A DNA stretch of 64,000 nt from Hygrocybe punicea (taxonomy: Eukaryota; Basidiomycota; Agaricomycetes; Agaricales; Hygrophoraceae): assembly GCA_963556145.1 (NCBI GenBank), contig OY744462.1, positions 6,634,001 to 6,698,000 on the forward strand, given 5' to 3'. Position numbers and translations under genes: made by a program. The notes beneath the pieces were generated by a model. It did no database searches and was not told where the DNA came from. It saw nothing but the letters and a program-made list of their open reading frames with translations. Positions 21,586 to 32,228 of this stretch are shown here, one piece after another. How positions within the stretch are numbered: position 1 is the stretch's first letter; every line of letters begins with the position of its first letter.

Positions 21586-23742
21586 ATGCCCTCCCGACAT
21601 GATGAGACTGCACCTACCTTCGATCCTCAGCACCCACGACAACTCCGACGCTATTTCGATGATCTAGACCATTTGTTCTCGACATATGGAGTGCCCAATG
21701 ATCAGGAGCAGATATCATATGCCCAAACTTACGTCGATCTCAATACCTACGAACTCTGGACAGAGGTTGCTAATAGAGATCCTGGGTGTAGCTATTCCGA
21801 TTTCAGCGCTGCGATTTTTCAATTCTATCCTGGAGCAGATAACGAGCGAACATGGTCCATTGCAGATATGGAGATTCTCGTCTCCCAGCAGTCTCTCCTC
21901 GAAATTTGCGATACCCTCGCTTTAGGATCTTATTATCGCTCATTCCTCACCATCTCTGCATTCCTTGTTCGGAAAGGTCGTATCTCCACAGCAAAACAGA
22001 GTCGAGCATTTCTCCGAGGCTTCCAGGCATCTCTTCACATCGGAATCCTGTCGCCTCTTGCAATAAAGTTCCCCGACCACTTTCCAGATGATCCCTATGC
22101 TCTCGACAACATTCGCGACGCTGTGACTTTTGTACTTCATTTTGCGAATACAAACCGTACTGCGACTGCGACTGCGACATTCTCAGCCCCTCAGGCTTCG
22201 CATAGCACCTCCGATTCACCTTCTACATCATCCACATCGTCATTCAACTTTGCATCTCTTCTAGAGGATCTGATGCACACAATAGTCAATTGTATACAAG
22301 TGCCAACCACCACAGCCCATTGTAGCGACCTTCGCCACTCAGCCAGAGCCTCTACAAGCCCCTTGCACCATCGCACAGTCTCCAACAGCCCCACAGACGA
22401 TCGCACAACAAATATTCGAGATAGAGCAGGAGATAGCAATGTTACGACAGTACTCTGCTCAAAAGCAAAGGATCTCCGATGCTGCGACAGGCAGCGAACA
22501 TTATGCGACACAGTTAGGTCACCCAGATGACCAAATAGAGCCAGAGACAATGGTTGCGACATTTTATTCTGAGGATACATCACCCTGCGATTCACCTGCG
22601 ACTTTTCCCTTATCTGCAACTTCTCTGACTTCTACATCGCCGCCCTGTGCTATATCAGCACCTATAGCCTCGCAATCAATTGCGTCTACATCGCCTACCC
22701 ATTCCCTGCTTCTGTGTCCACACCCAGTGTCCCGATTCACAGATATTCTCCCCCCTTCAAATGTGTCATTGCCCATCAATTTAGCAGCATCTGCAAACCA
22801 TTTCTCTGCGATTTCTCCATCTCTACAGAGTCACCCATTGATCACATCACTTAGAACACCCACCCCTTGTCAACAGTTTGGCATCATATCCAACTTCGCA
22901 TAAATCCCAAGTACTTCGCACTGCTTCTCCAGTGGTTTCAGGTCCCACAGACACCCTCTCTATTGTCCGACATCATGATCCAGTCTTTGAGACCAAAGGT
23001 GGAGTCAGAGAACCTCCATCAAGTGTGCTTTCGTTCGAATCAGTCTCAGCGATCGCACCATCCCCAGATTTCGTTGCAGCATTATTGCAGTCAGTCTCAG
23101 CTTCTCCAGTCATCACAGCCAGTCGCTTCGTCGCCTCCAGCCATCTTGTCATCGCGTCAGTCATCACTGTCACTATCACAATCTCCAACTTCGTACTTGT
23201 GCCAAAAGTTAATATCATGGTCTCCAATGGTTTATGTGGTCTCCAATCATTATTCTAGCACAATTGTCGACCCCTACAGCTCGACTTCAAGCTGCGACTC
23301 TGCGATCTTTCATTGTGATCCTATGATTAGTGCGAAACAAGAAGTTGGCGAACCACCTCTATGCCCTAGACATCCTGCGATTTTTTCGATTCAAAAATCG
23401 TTCCATTGACATGCTCAACCCTCTATTATGCCCTATGCCACTATGCAACTTCATTTTCGACTCTTATGCCTTCAACTTTGGTCATCATCTTCGCATTTAT
23501 GGTCCTAGACCTTCGATCTTGAACTTGCGACTTTTAGATTGGTATGCAAGATGTACAACTTCACTATGCAACTTTTATCAGACAGTTCCCTCGATTTCAT
23601 CGACTATTTCATTCAGGAGTTCACCCAGCACTTTGGTCCGATTTTTGCGATTTTTCCTTGCAATTTCATCAAGCCTGTGATGTTATGAGATCTCTAGCTG
23701 GGTTTGACTGAGGACAGTCAAAATTTCAGTGTGGAGCGAGAC
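21586..23742 (+). pseudogene. gag: E3 gag-like protein, frameshifted
   Basis: Starts at ATG 21586. The N-terminal capsid-like region shares the E1, E4 and E5 pattern: RQLRRYFDDLD, a YPGADNERTWSIADMEILV block, SRAFLRGFQ and FPDHFPDDPYAL. The rest is low-complexity Ser/Thr/Pro with an ExEIAMLRQ coiled-coil-like stretch that matches ESELAILRK in E5. Frameshifts near 22300, 22900 and 23250 break the frame. No zinc knuckle, protease or RT is seen, so it would need pol in trans. The conserved end peptide LTEDSQNFS overlaps the stem-loop at 23703. Confidence 0.75.
23703..23722 (+). promoter_or_regulatory. Stem-loop near the E3 3' end
   Basis: TTTGACTG-AGGA-CAGTCAAA, 8-bp stem with AGGA loop, followed by ATTTCAG and a purine-rich tract. 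Confidence 0.7.
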
Positions 23743-23747
23743 CACCC

Positions 23748-24780
23748 CTTCGCATCTCCGTTTTATTTCACTAATCTGTCCCCCCCACACTCGTTTTACA
23801 ACCCCAACACACTTGGAAACTCACGCCCCACTGAATCCGGTCGAAAATCCGTGCCTGGAAAGCCCAAAAATGGCCCCAACGAGCACCTCCAACAGGGAAC
23901 GCCACTCGTGTGTTGTTCACGAAACACAGAAGAAATAAGCAACAAAACAGATGGAAAACATGCAGCGTGCAATGGGTTTAGCCTGTGCACCCCCAGGTAC
24001 GCCTGTTATTGCCATTTCCATGGTAACCGAGCAGGAAAACGCGTCCACACAGCGTTTTCGACGCATCCCACCACTCTCACCCCCATTTGGCCAGCCGTCC
24101 GTGTCTACAGCCTCGCCATCATCCCCGGATACAAGTCTGGTCCTCTCCCCATCATTGAAGCCCTCACCGTCGCCAGAACAACGCACCCACGCATCCCAAC
24201 GCGTCGAGAACACACATATCGATGCGACCACGCCCATTTGGCCCCCGTTTGGCCACCCGTTCACGTCTACAGCCTCGCCGTCATCCCCAGATACAATCCC
24301 GGGCCCCTCCCCATTGCTTGATCCCACGTGGTTCCTGGAAAACCACGTCAACGCTCAACAAACCCCATTCTCGACCAATCCCATTGTGTTCCCCCTTGTT
24401 TCGTGCCCGTTTCAGCTCCCGTCTCCGTGTATGCACTCACCGTCATCCCCAGATGTGAACTGTTGCAGGTCCCCACCGTTCGAGCCCACGCAGTCCCCCA
24501 AAAGGCCTTTTTTGAGGCGTCTTGATGTGTCTCCCGTTTCACGCCTGAATGACCCCCTGTCCACGTCCACACCCTCTCCGTCATCCCCAGAGGCGATCCG
24601 TGACACACTGTCCATGCCTATGCCCATGCAAGTGCATATCAACGCGTCCCCCCTCGTTTCACACCCGAATCGCCCCCTGTCCACACCCACACACTCGACA
24701 TCATCCCCAGAGGCAAACCACGACGTGCACCCACTGTCTGAGCCAGGAAAACACATCCGCACACATATTGACGTAGCCGC
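23748..24780 (+). pseudogene. E2 Pro/Ser-rich repeat protein, 5' part
   Basis: Homologous to the E6 protein: both share PGKPxNGxNE, the Cys-containing KHA-CNG-C-CxPRYA region, GSRAGKR/GNRAGKR and then about 50-residue units with STxSPSSPxA. The frame changes near 24050. S1 is inserted at 24781; the reading frame resumes after 27144 and runs to about 27619. No enzyme domain; function unknown, possibly a structural protein replacing gag. Confidence 0.6.
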
Positions 24781-24937
24781 TGTAGTAGTTGTGCCTGTCC
24801 TGTCACGTGACTGGATTCCCACGGTTCGTCGTAGTCAGTAGCTGATCTGATGTAGTAGATAGTTCCCATCTTAGTCTTCCAGTGCTTCCCAGCCAGACTC
24901 CTCGGGAGAGTCCCTCAGCAGTCCCCGACCCTCTCCA
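24781..24937 (+). repeat. S1 5' LTR
   Basis: 157 bp; includes GTCACGTGAC near its start, shared with the other S LTRs. Confidence 0.9.
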
Positions 24938-25188
24938 ACGTGGTGATGAGAGCGGCTTCGAACCCTGCCAGCCAGTCTTTCTGATCTCCCAGCTTTTCTG
25001 TCTTTTCCAACACTTTTCAGCACCTTTTGAGCCCCAAGAAACTTTTCGAGCACAGAGTACCGAGAACCGAGAACTTTGAGAACCAAGAACCAAGAACTTC
25101 AAGAACCGAGAACCTTCCCCGAGCACCAAGCACTTTTTTTTTTTCAAGCACCAGGCCCTTTTCCGAACGTTTTGCTATCCATTTCATT

Positions 25189-26844
25189 ATGACGAACAAC
25201 AAAAAGAAATTCCAAAAAAAGCCTTCGGTTACTACAGCTCGAGATGAGTCTACACCTGCTACTACGTGCTCCGAACTCAAGGATGGCGCAATTATGCGTA
25301 TCAATGATGTTGAAAAGTTAGTGCATTCATGCTTAGAAAAAGGCAGAGCCGAGGGATTCCAGGAAGGAATCGCACAAGGCATTGCCGAAGAACGCGCTCG
25401 CTGGGAGCGTTCTGCATCACCTACCAGCACCTCCATGTCAGTCCAAACAGACACGACGCCAGAAAAAGCGTCCCAAACAGAGCCGCGTACCCACGCATCC
25501 ACGTCAACGCAAACAAAACCACGCACCACCACCTCAGTATTAGCGCAGATGGATATGATGCCAACAAGGGCTTCTGCGTCAGCCCAAACGGAGCCGCACA
25601 CCTTCGTATGCGCATCAGCACAAACGCCGTCACTAATATTGACCCCAACGGCACCCAGCAATTCATCCGCGCCCACACAGGCCGCCCCACACGCGCACGC
25701 GTCCGCGTCAACCCAAACAATGACGCCAGCCACCATTTCCGTGGCAACCCCGCATCAATCACCTACCACCACCTCCGCGTCAAGCCAAACGGCCCCACCC
25801 ACCTGCACGTCCACGTCAGTCCAGACGAATGAGCCCCCACCAGACCCAAGCACATCAGAAACGACGACGATCACACCAGATCGCGCCACGTCATCATCGA
25901 GCACCCAAACGACCCCGTCCTCGCGTGAAAACGTGCCCCGGCACACCCCAACGCGCCACACACCTGCGGCGACCCCAGATCCACCAGCCCCGCCGAAGAC
26001 CGCGTCCATACACGTGTCAGACCGAAATTCCAATGCGCTGGCGCCAGTACCCAACCAGTTTACGCCCCCACAGGCCCAAAATCCCGTGCCCGTGCAACAA
26101 AATGCGCCCAGACGCGCCCCAGACCCCGTTTTTCCCCCAGGTCTATACCCACACGCACCCACACCAGCCCAGGGTCACAACGCCGCCATCCAGACGCCGC
26201 AACCGCGAACGCCAAGGCTCAACGGTGTGGAAACGCGAGCTGACGCGTACGCGAGGTTCGAGATGACGAAGGAGGATGAGAGGAATGGGAGAATGGGAGA
26301 TGGCGCGGGGAACGAGGAGACGGATACGACGGGGACAGAGGAGACGGGCAAGGACGCACCGACGACGAACGAGTGCACCAGCCGGGACGAGGCAGACCAA
26401 CGAGAGTACGCGAACGGCCCCGTTTCGATGTCTGAGCCCACCCCTGTGAATACGCCCCCACCTGCATCTACCCCAGCACGATTCAGCTGGGCCGATGACA
26501 CTGCCACGACCCCTGTGCATCCCGTGTTCCCGAATACATACCCACCCCGTGACATTTCGACCCTCCGTTCCAACATGAAACAACGACCTTTTTCCACTCT
26601 GCGGCGCCGTGCTCGACGGCGCAACTACCCACGCCCTCAATGTTTCTTCACTGCCCCCACTGGTCCCATCATCACTCGAAGCCATCCGCGTGGCATTGGT
26701 CTTGGATGGCCAATCGTCACACAACCCTTCATGCCCACCAGCTTGGAACCACCCAATCCGACGCACCTCGATTGGGATCATGACCCCCACCTTTGTGATT
26801 TGAGTCGAGCACTCATAGCTTTGGGTTGGACAAGGCCTAGGTAG
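25189..26844 (+). CDS. S1 protein, gag-like, unknown function
   Basis: 551 codons from ATG 25189 to TAG, fully open. N-terminus is basic (NNKKKFQKKPS), then a helical segment (INDVEKLVHSCLEKGRAEGF, IAEERARWE). The middle is Thr/Ser/Pro-rich with repeated short units of the type SxQTxPxTxTS. A charged acidic stretch (MTKEDERNGRMGDGAG) follows, and the C-terminus is rich in Pro/Arg (LRRRARRRNYPRPQ). Upstream is a GAGAACC-rich leader (25060-25110). No CCHC knuckle, protease, RT or integrase. Position between primer site and purine tract suggests a gag-like role, but sequence alone does not show it. Confidence 0.7.
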   Translation: MTNNKKKFQKKPSVTTARDESTPATTCSELKDGAIMRINDVEKLVHSCLEKGRAEGFQEGIAQGIAEERARWERSASPTSTSMSVQTDTTPEKASQTEPRTHASTSTQTKPRTTTSVLAQMDMMPTRASASAQTEPHTFVCASAQTPSLILTPTAPSNSSAPTQAAPHAHASASTQTMTPATISVATPHQSPTTTSASSQTAPPTCTSTSVQTNEPPPDPSTSETTTITPDRATSSSSTQTTPSSRENVPRHTPTRHTPAATPDPPAPPKTASIHVSDRNSNALAPVPNQFTPPQAQNPVPVQQNAPRRAPDPVFPPGLYPHAPTPAQGHNAAIQTPQPRTPRLNGVETRADAYARFEMTKEDERNGRMGDGAGNEETDTTGTEETGKDAPTTNECTSRDEADQREYANGPVSMSEPTPVNTPPPASTPARFSWADDTATTPVHPVFPNTYPPRDISTLRSNMKQRPFSTLRRRARRRNYPRPQCFFTAPTGPIITRSHPRGIGLGWPIVTQPFMPTSLEPPNPTHLDWDHDPHLCDLSRALIALGWTRPR

Positions 26845-26951
26845 AGTTGTGCTTTCTGTCTGGACTGGTTTCTGTTTTTGTTTTGTTTGTTTTGTGTCTG
26901 TTTCCTCTCTTTTCTTCCCCCCTGCTTTCATTTCTGTTTTCCCTCTTTGGC

Positions 26952-26971
26952 TAGCGACGAGGGCGTCGCTA
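26952..26971 (+). promoter_or_regulatory. Stem-loop upstream of S1 3' LTR
   Basis: TAGCGACG-AGGG-CGTCGCTA, 8-bp stem with AGGG loop, ending 16 nt before the LTR and followed by the purine tract. Confidence 0.7.
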
Positions 26972-26987
26972 CAAGAGGGGGGGCACT

Positions 26988-27144
26988 TGTAGTAGTTGTG
27001 CCTGTCCTGTCACGTGACTGGATTCCCACGGTTCGTCGTAGTCAGTAGCTGATCTGATGTAGTAGATAGTTCCCATCCTAGTCTTCCAGTGCTTCCCAGC
27101 CAGACTCCTCAGGAGAGTCTCTCAGCAGTCCCCGACCCTCTCCA
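26988..27144 (+). repeat. S1 3' LTR
   Basis: 157-bp copy of 24781-24937. Confidence 0.9.
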
Positions 27145-27619
27145 CCGCTCCTGTTTCCCCTCTGCTTGGTCCATCGTCCTCGCCTATGCCCATTCCATCG
27201 TCCCCGGAAGTTAGTCATCACATACGCTCTGTGTCTGCATGCCAGCTGTCCCCTAAAACACCGTTTCCGCCACCTCCTTCACGTTCCTATCAGCCTCCAG
27301 CTGTGTTCTCCCCCGTGTCACCCCCATTTCGCCTGCCACCCACGTCTACGCCCTCGACCGTCATCCCTAGATACAAGCCATTACACAAACCTATTGTTTG
27401 CATCCGTGCCATCCCCAAATTCACCGTTGCCATTGCCGTTGCGTCCATTGCCCACCAACCAATTTCCAGTTGCCCCTCTCGCTGTTTCGCCCCCATTTCA
27501 CCCTGCATTCACATCTATGGCCTCGCTGTCATCCCCAAGAGGGAACCACACCAAATGCCACCACCCCCATCATATTTCGTAGCTCTCTTTGGGCCCTCGT
27601 CTTTCGTCGCCTTCATATA
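27145..27619 (+). pseudogene. E2 Pro/Ser-rich repeat protein, 3' part
   Basis: Continues the repeat protein after S1, with units such as PSSPEVSHH and PPFRLPPTSTPSTVIP. Ends at a stop near 27619, before the 41-bp tandem repeat. Confidence 0.55.
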
Positions 27620-27720
27620 GTTGCCCCAGTCAGGCCCTCATCTTTCGTCACCTTTGTATAGCTGCCCTAGTTGGGCCCTCATATTTCATCGCCATTGTAT
27701 AGCTGCCCCAGTTGGGCACC
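27591..27720 (+). repeat. Tandem repeat, about 41-bp unit, three copies
   Basis: Units start gggccctc or ggccctca and contain TTTCRTCGCC and TATAGYTGCCC. Lies in E2 after its ORF. Confidence 0.7.
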
Positions 27721-27846
27721 CGAGTTCATTGTATGCCTTCTTCTTTGTTTCAGCTATGTCCTGATCTATCACTGTGTTTTCATATGCTTTATCTTTTCTT
27801 CTTTCTCTTCCCCCTTCCCTTACTTCACTTTCTTTTCCCTGTGTAG

Positions 27847-27864
27847 CTGACTGGGGACAGTCAG
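27847..27864 (+). promoter_or_regulatory. Stem-loop upstream of E2 3' LTR
   Basis: CTGACTG-GGGA-CAGTCAG, 7-bp stem, followed by AATTTCAG; ends 20 nt before the LTR. Confidence 0.7.
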
Positions 27865-27884
27865 AATTTCAGCACCCAGGAAGA

Positions 27885-28091
27885 TGATACACCTGTATCA
27901 CCGAGCCCCAATTTGGTTTATTTTAGATTTCTTTCTTTTCTTATTTACTTCAGTATTTAAAGACTGTAGTAAATAGCAACAAACAAGAAACCTTTCCCCC
28001 TTTCACTTCGAGTTAGAGCTCTCTTGAGTGGCTTCACAGACCCATGACCTCGCATTCACACTCGGTCCCCACAAGGACCACAAGTGTATCA
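27885..28091 (+). repeat. E2 3' LTR
   Basis: 207-bp copy of the 5' LTR with a 3-bp indel and a few substitutions, followed by the CCGG duplication. Confidence 0.9.
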
Positions 28092-28095
28092 CCGG

Positions 28096-28202
28096 TGATC
28101 TCAGGACATGTGCTGTGGCACTCAACAAGCAGCTTCAACCTTGAGGCGATAAGGTTGGGGATCTTGCTCAGGCTCGTGCCCAGGCTGGAAGTGGGACTTG
28201 GT
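28096..28202 (+). pseudogene. Continuation of the gene interrupted by E2
   Basis: Removing E2 and one CCGG joins the frame PLYVVGAG to DLRTCAVALNKQLQP. It then meets a TGA followed by more open frame and a TAA at about 28202. From there to 28454 no gene is visible. Confidence 0.45.
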
Positions 28203-28454
28203 AACAGTATACTGAGCTAGTTGAATGACATACTGCTTCAATATGTGATATTTAGTGAAGTAATGTGGGTCATTATTCCCGCATTACCCCAGTCAATATC
28301 CTAGTATTATGTAGGAATAATCGAGACATGTAGTGAATTACTAGTACGCCTGGATAATACTGACATAATCCGGATGGTATGTTGTGTTGTGATTGTGTAC
28401 GTATACATCTGTGTTGAAAAAACCATCGTACCCCTCCAATTTCTCAGTATGTGA

Positions 28455-29295
28455 TGATATGCAGTCTCTTCCTTTGAGCACGGAATCTCTCATATGGTCA
28501 ATCCTAGATTCCCTATGACTCTTCCGCGACCCGCGTATGAGCGAGATATAAGCGCACTGCACGTGACCTGCATGACTTACGCCGATCTTCACCAATCTTC
28601 GCATGCATGGCTTCGACATCTTCACTGTATCTTAACCGAGCAACCCGGTCTCAATACGCTGAAACACCACCGTTAAACACGTCCTATATGTTTGGACACC
28701 GAGTCTGATACCAAAAATGTAATTCATCCGGTTTATCTTCATCTTTTTGCCGACTTTCATGTGATATTCAACATTATTTCAAATCCTTCGCCATTCCATT
28801 ACCATTTCGTCGTTTTCATGCGATATCTCACCGCGTTTCTATTTCACTTGTCCACCCTTAAACCCCTATCCTCTAAAGTATAAAAAATGTCCTGTAGTAG
28901 AAAATAGAAGAAGAAGAACCCAGTTCTCCCCTCTCCACTAGTTTGCATCTTAAGTTTAAAGATCCTGTCATTCTTACTCAAAATCTGCGTCTTTTCTCGT
29001 TGCATACTCTCTGCTATCGACCTAAGTCATAGCGTAGAACCCCCATCTTGTCGCATCATCACTGTGTATCGCGCTGTCATCTAGGACACCCAGCTAAGCC
29101 TTCTGATTCTTGTTTATCACTGCGTTGCGATATCGCATTATCTTGTGACTCTTCGCATTTGTTTATTTGATCACGCATATTATCGCGCATTATCACGTTA
29201 TTGTTGGGAGTGTCCCAAGTCCCGTTCACACCTTTGTGACATTTTCATCTTTTATTATCTCTTTATCCGGGGTTATAGACGTGGAAACCATATCA
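28455..29295 (+). repeat. E4 5' LTR
   Basis: 841 bp from TGATATGCAGTC to CATATCA. A TATA-like box (GTATAAAAAATG) lies near 28878. The primer site TGGAGCCCACCGCGAGG starts at 29301. About 150 bp of its start match 48847-49000. Confidence 0.85.
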
Positions 29296-29359
29296 TTTTC
29301 TGGAGCCCACCGCGAGGGGACTTAAAATCTAAACCACTCCTTCGACTAACACGTCTAGT

Positions 29360-31321
29360 TTGAGCACCATAGCTACCAACAGATATCGTACTCATAGCTC
29401 AGTACAGCATCAAGCGCAACAATGTGCGACAACCTCTCAAAATACCCCTGACTTCGACAGTGATCTCGATGAACTCACCGAAAGTTCCTCCGATTCTGAA
29501 CACAATACCTCACATCGATTTTGTTCTCATTCACCTCACACACCTCTTGATTTTCACGATTCTCCACACGATTACAATCCACAATCTCCCACACCAGCTA
29601 GCGGTTCTTTATCTCGACACACATCCGACCCCTCTTCTGGTCCACTTTCTAACTTACCATCCACATCCACTCTCGATTCTTCTATTCCTATTCTACCAAG
29701 CACCCCCTCGTCGTCTACCTCATCGCGTCCACCCACACCACCACCCGCAGCTCAAACAATGGTGACACCACCACAAATGCCCACTCGCGGTCATAATACC
29801 GCTCCCAGCTTCTTGCCAGAGCACCCACACGAACTTCGCCGATACTTTGATGAGCTCGAGGCCCAATTCAATTCGTGCGCAATAGCCGACGCTGTCGACA
29901 AAAAGAGATATGCGTTGCGCTATCTCGACATAGACACCGCCGAACTTTGGGAATCGCTCAGCGAGTACTTGCTGGCATCAACTTATGAAGAGTTCACAAA
30001 GGCTGTGTATAAGCTTTATCCTGGTTCGGAAGATGAAAGGAAATGGTCCATATCGGATATGGAGAAGCTCATCGAGAAACAACATCAGTCAGGAATTGCA
30101 AACATCATAGAGCTTGGCACTTATCATCGCCCATTCCTCACTATCACAAAATTTCTCTGTAAAAAGAATTGCATCTCCAAAGCTGAGCAAAGTTGCGCGT
30201 ACATTCGCGGGTTTCAAAAGTGTCTCTGGATGCACGTCATGCAGCGACTACAGCTGAAGCTACCTGATCACTTTCCCGATGACCCCTATCTGCTACATGA
30301 AATTCAAGCGGCAGCGCAGTTCGTTCTTCATGGTATCAGTCCCACGAACGCACCTAGAGAAGGTAAACCAATGTTGGCGACCTCTTCCGAGTCTTCTTTG
30401 ATCAAACGGGACGACCTCACACTCATCGTTGATACTGTGGTCCAAGCGGTAAATAAAATTATGGACCCACACGCATCTAAAAACTCTGCTCCATGCCCCC
30501 ATACCTCTTCTCATATGCCCCCTACGAGAACGACTCAGTCCGAGACAGTGGTGAATGGCAATTGCCACTTCTGCAACCTACCCAGTCACTTTGGGCCAAA
30601 CTGCCCGCATGTGATTGAATATATCAATGCTGGACACATCCGAGAGAATATCGACAAGAAAATCTTTCTACCCTCTGGCGCTTTCTGCCCGCGCCAATTA
30701 CCTGGCAATTCTATGAAGGAGCGCATCGATGAATGGCATCGTCACAATCCCAGTCAATTAGCTGCGATGCAACAAACTAATACCAACAATGTTGGTCAAA
30801 TGATGTATAGCATATGTCCTGCTGTTCACGCCAACGTCCTGGCATCGGCGATGAGCTCTAATGACTTGCGCATTGAGGAACTGGAGTGCGAACTTTTTGT
30901 GCTTAAAAAGGTAAAATTTGATGGTGTAGAGATTTCTCGTCAGCGCAAACCCATCCCATCTACCACCAGTTTACCTCGTACATGTGCTCAGCCCGTGCCT
31001 GATCAATCAACCGCACAAAAAGCCCCTTTGCCTGTGACACCCACTCCTACTGCAGAACCACCCATCCATCCCTTCGCATCCGCACCGGAAACCGCATACC
31101 GCCCGCCACACAAACATAATTTTTCAGGTCCACCGTTAAAACAATCTAAGGATAAAGAACCCACGTATTGCACTCAAGCCCCTATCCAGGACTCTAAGAT
31201 TATTAGTGAGGTTTACTTGCACTCTATGGTGGCTCCCTGTGTCACGCTCACACCAATGGAATTGTTCTCAATTTCTCTGGACTGTCATTCCAAACTTCAC
31301 AATGATATTACGCCCAAGTGA
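29360..31321 (+). pseudogene. gag: E4 gag (capsid, zinc knuckle)
   Basis: Open from 29360; the likely start is ATG 29759, which matches the E5 gag start. The Ser/Pro-rich leader precedes HELRRYFDELEAQF, the block KLYPGSEDERKWSISDMEKL, and LKLPDHFPDDPYLL. A CCHC knuckle (CX2CX4HX4C, CHFCNLPSHFGPNC) follows, then KKVKFDGVEIS, shared with E1. Ends at a TGA (31319-31321) where the same frame continues into the protease, so this is a premature stop (CGA-to-TGA fits). Gag and protease share one frame here, unlike E1. Confidence 0.85.
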
Positions 31322-32080
31322 GTCCAACCTCCTGGCGCATCGCCGGTAAAAGTTAACATCTTCGCTGACGACCCACTTCCTTTTGTGTCATGCAAGAACA
31401 CTTGTGAAAATGCCTCCGCTGAACCGCAACCCATCATTGTTCCTGACCCGTATGAGACCTACCTCATGAGTCTCTTGCCAGGCAAAATTCCTGAAGTCCT
31501 TACCATCGCAAAAGAATTGCACGCTCTATGCACCGTTAACTTACTCATCGATGGACAAGAACAAGTTGGTAGCATCATTGACCCTGGTTCTCAGATTGTC
31601 GCAATGTCGGAAGACGTCTGTCATCAGTTTAGCCTTCCCTATGACCCGGTGGAGTAGGAGGAGATCCTACTCCATGAGAAGTCAGAGAGGTCGCATAGTC
31701 AAGACTATCTGCTAACAAGGCTAATCCTACGAACTAATCCTACTAACCATGGGAACCATCACGTGATCACTGGACTAGTGGCCACAATCCACTAGTCCAC
31801 CAGCGATTCGTCTCAATATGCAATCGGCGAATGGTTCGATTGATCAATCTTTAGGTCTCACGTGGAACATTCCTTGTAAAATTGGCGACATCACACTTTT
31901 CCTGCAGATGCATGTCATCCGTGACCCCATGTACCATATTCTCCTGGGATGACCATTCGACATACTTATGGAAAGCCTTGTGAAGAATTACCGCAATGAA
32001 GACCAGACGATCACGATATGCAATCCAAATTCGAACAGATCGGTGACAATTCCAACATATCCTAGAAGCGAAGCGTGACG
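31322..32080 (+). pseudogene. E4 retropepsin-like protease, split by a small insertion
   Basis: Catalytic block GSIIDPGSQIVAMSEDV (Asp-Pro-Gly), then the domain is interrupted at 31648-31801. It resumes with RLNMQSANGS and continues through CKIGDITLFLQMHV and YHILLG, homologous to E1. An in-frame TGA follows YHILLG and a stop after PRSEA ends the frame near 32080. Confidence 0.8.
31648..31801. mobile_element. 154-bp insertion with a hairpin at each end
   Basis: Interrupts the E4 protease. First hairpin GGAGTAGGA / TCCTACTCC (9 bp, loop ggaga) starts at 31651; last hairpin TGGACTAGTGG / CCACTAGTCCA (11 bp, 7-nt loop) ends at about 31800. The outer ends form a weak inverted repeat (GGTGGA...TCCACC). 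No clear target duplication. Probably a miniature non-autonomous element. Confidence 0.6.
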
Positions 32081-32228
32081 ACGCGGTGTACCCTTACACT
32101 CGTCCTCGGTTTTTATCAACAAGGGGAACTGAGTGCACTAGATGACGGAGACATTGCGCTAGTAATAGTGGACAATGAACATACCAATGCTACATACATT
32201 GAATCTTATACCCATCTAGTGGACTCGT

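Larger units (their letters stand above)
19356..23745 (+). mobile_element. E3: gag-only LTR element nested in E2, 3' LTR missing
   Basis: Begins with an LTR (TGATACGCACTC to AGCATATCA) and a primer-binding site at 21317. Gag-like coding sequence follows and the pre-3'-LTR stem-loop is at 23703-23722. The expected 3' LTR is absent: just after the purine-rich tract (gtggagcgag) E2 sequence resumes at about 23745, as judged by alignment to E6. The left flank is ACAC. Confidence 0.8.
24781..27144 (+). mobile_element. S1: compact LTR element with 157-bp LTRs
   Basis: LTRs 24781-24937 and 26988-27144 (TGTAGTAGTTG to CTCTCCA, three differences by eye) with a 4-bp duplication CCGC (24777-24780, 27145-27148). 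The putative primer-binding site, TGGTGATGAGAG, begins 3 nt after the LTR and differs from that of the E elements. A purine tract (agagggggggcact) precedes the 3' LTR. One large ORF, no pol. Total 2364 bp. It belongs with S2, S3 and S4. Confidence 0.9.
18914..28091 (+). mobile_element. E2: non-autonomous LTR element with nested insertions
   Basis: LTRs of 210 bp (18914-19123) and 207 bp (27885-28091), TGATACACC to GTGTATCA, are flanked by an exact 4-bp duplication CCGG (18910-18913, 28092-28095). The internal region encodes a Pro/Ser-rich protein related to that of E6 and no pol. E3 with H1 lies inside at 19356-23745 and S1 at 24781-27144. The primer-binding site is as in E1. E2 is inserted in an open frame of the gene at 16155. 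Confidence 0.9.

Noticed and set aside
23973..24780. Minus-strand frames opposite the E2 repeat protein
   Set aside because: Mirror frames of the Pro/Ser repeats; homology to E6 supports the plus strand.
24938..24964. S1 primer site matching a tRNA through the T-loop
   Set aside because: About the first 14 nt are shared with S2, but the longer match is one base short of a tRNA end, so I claim only the short site.
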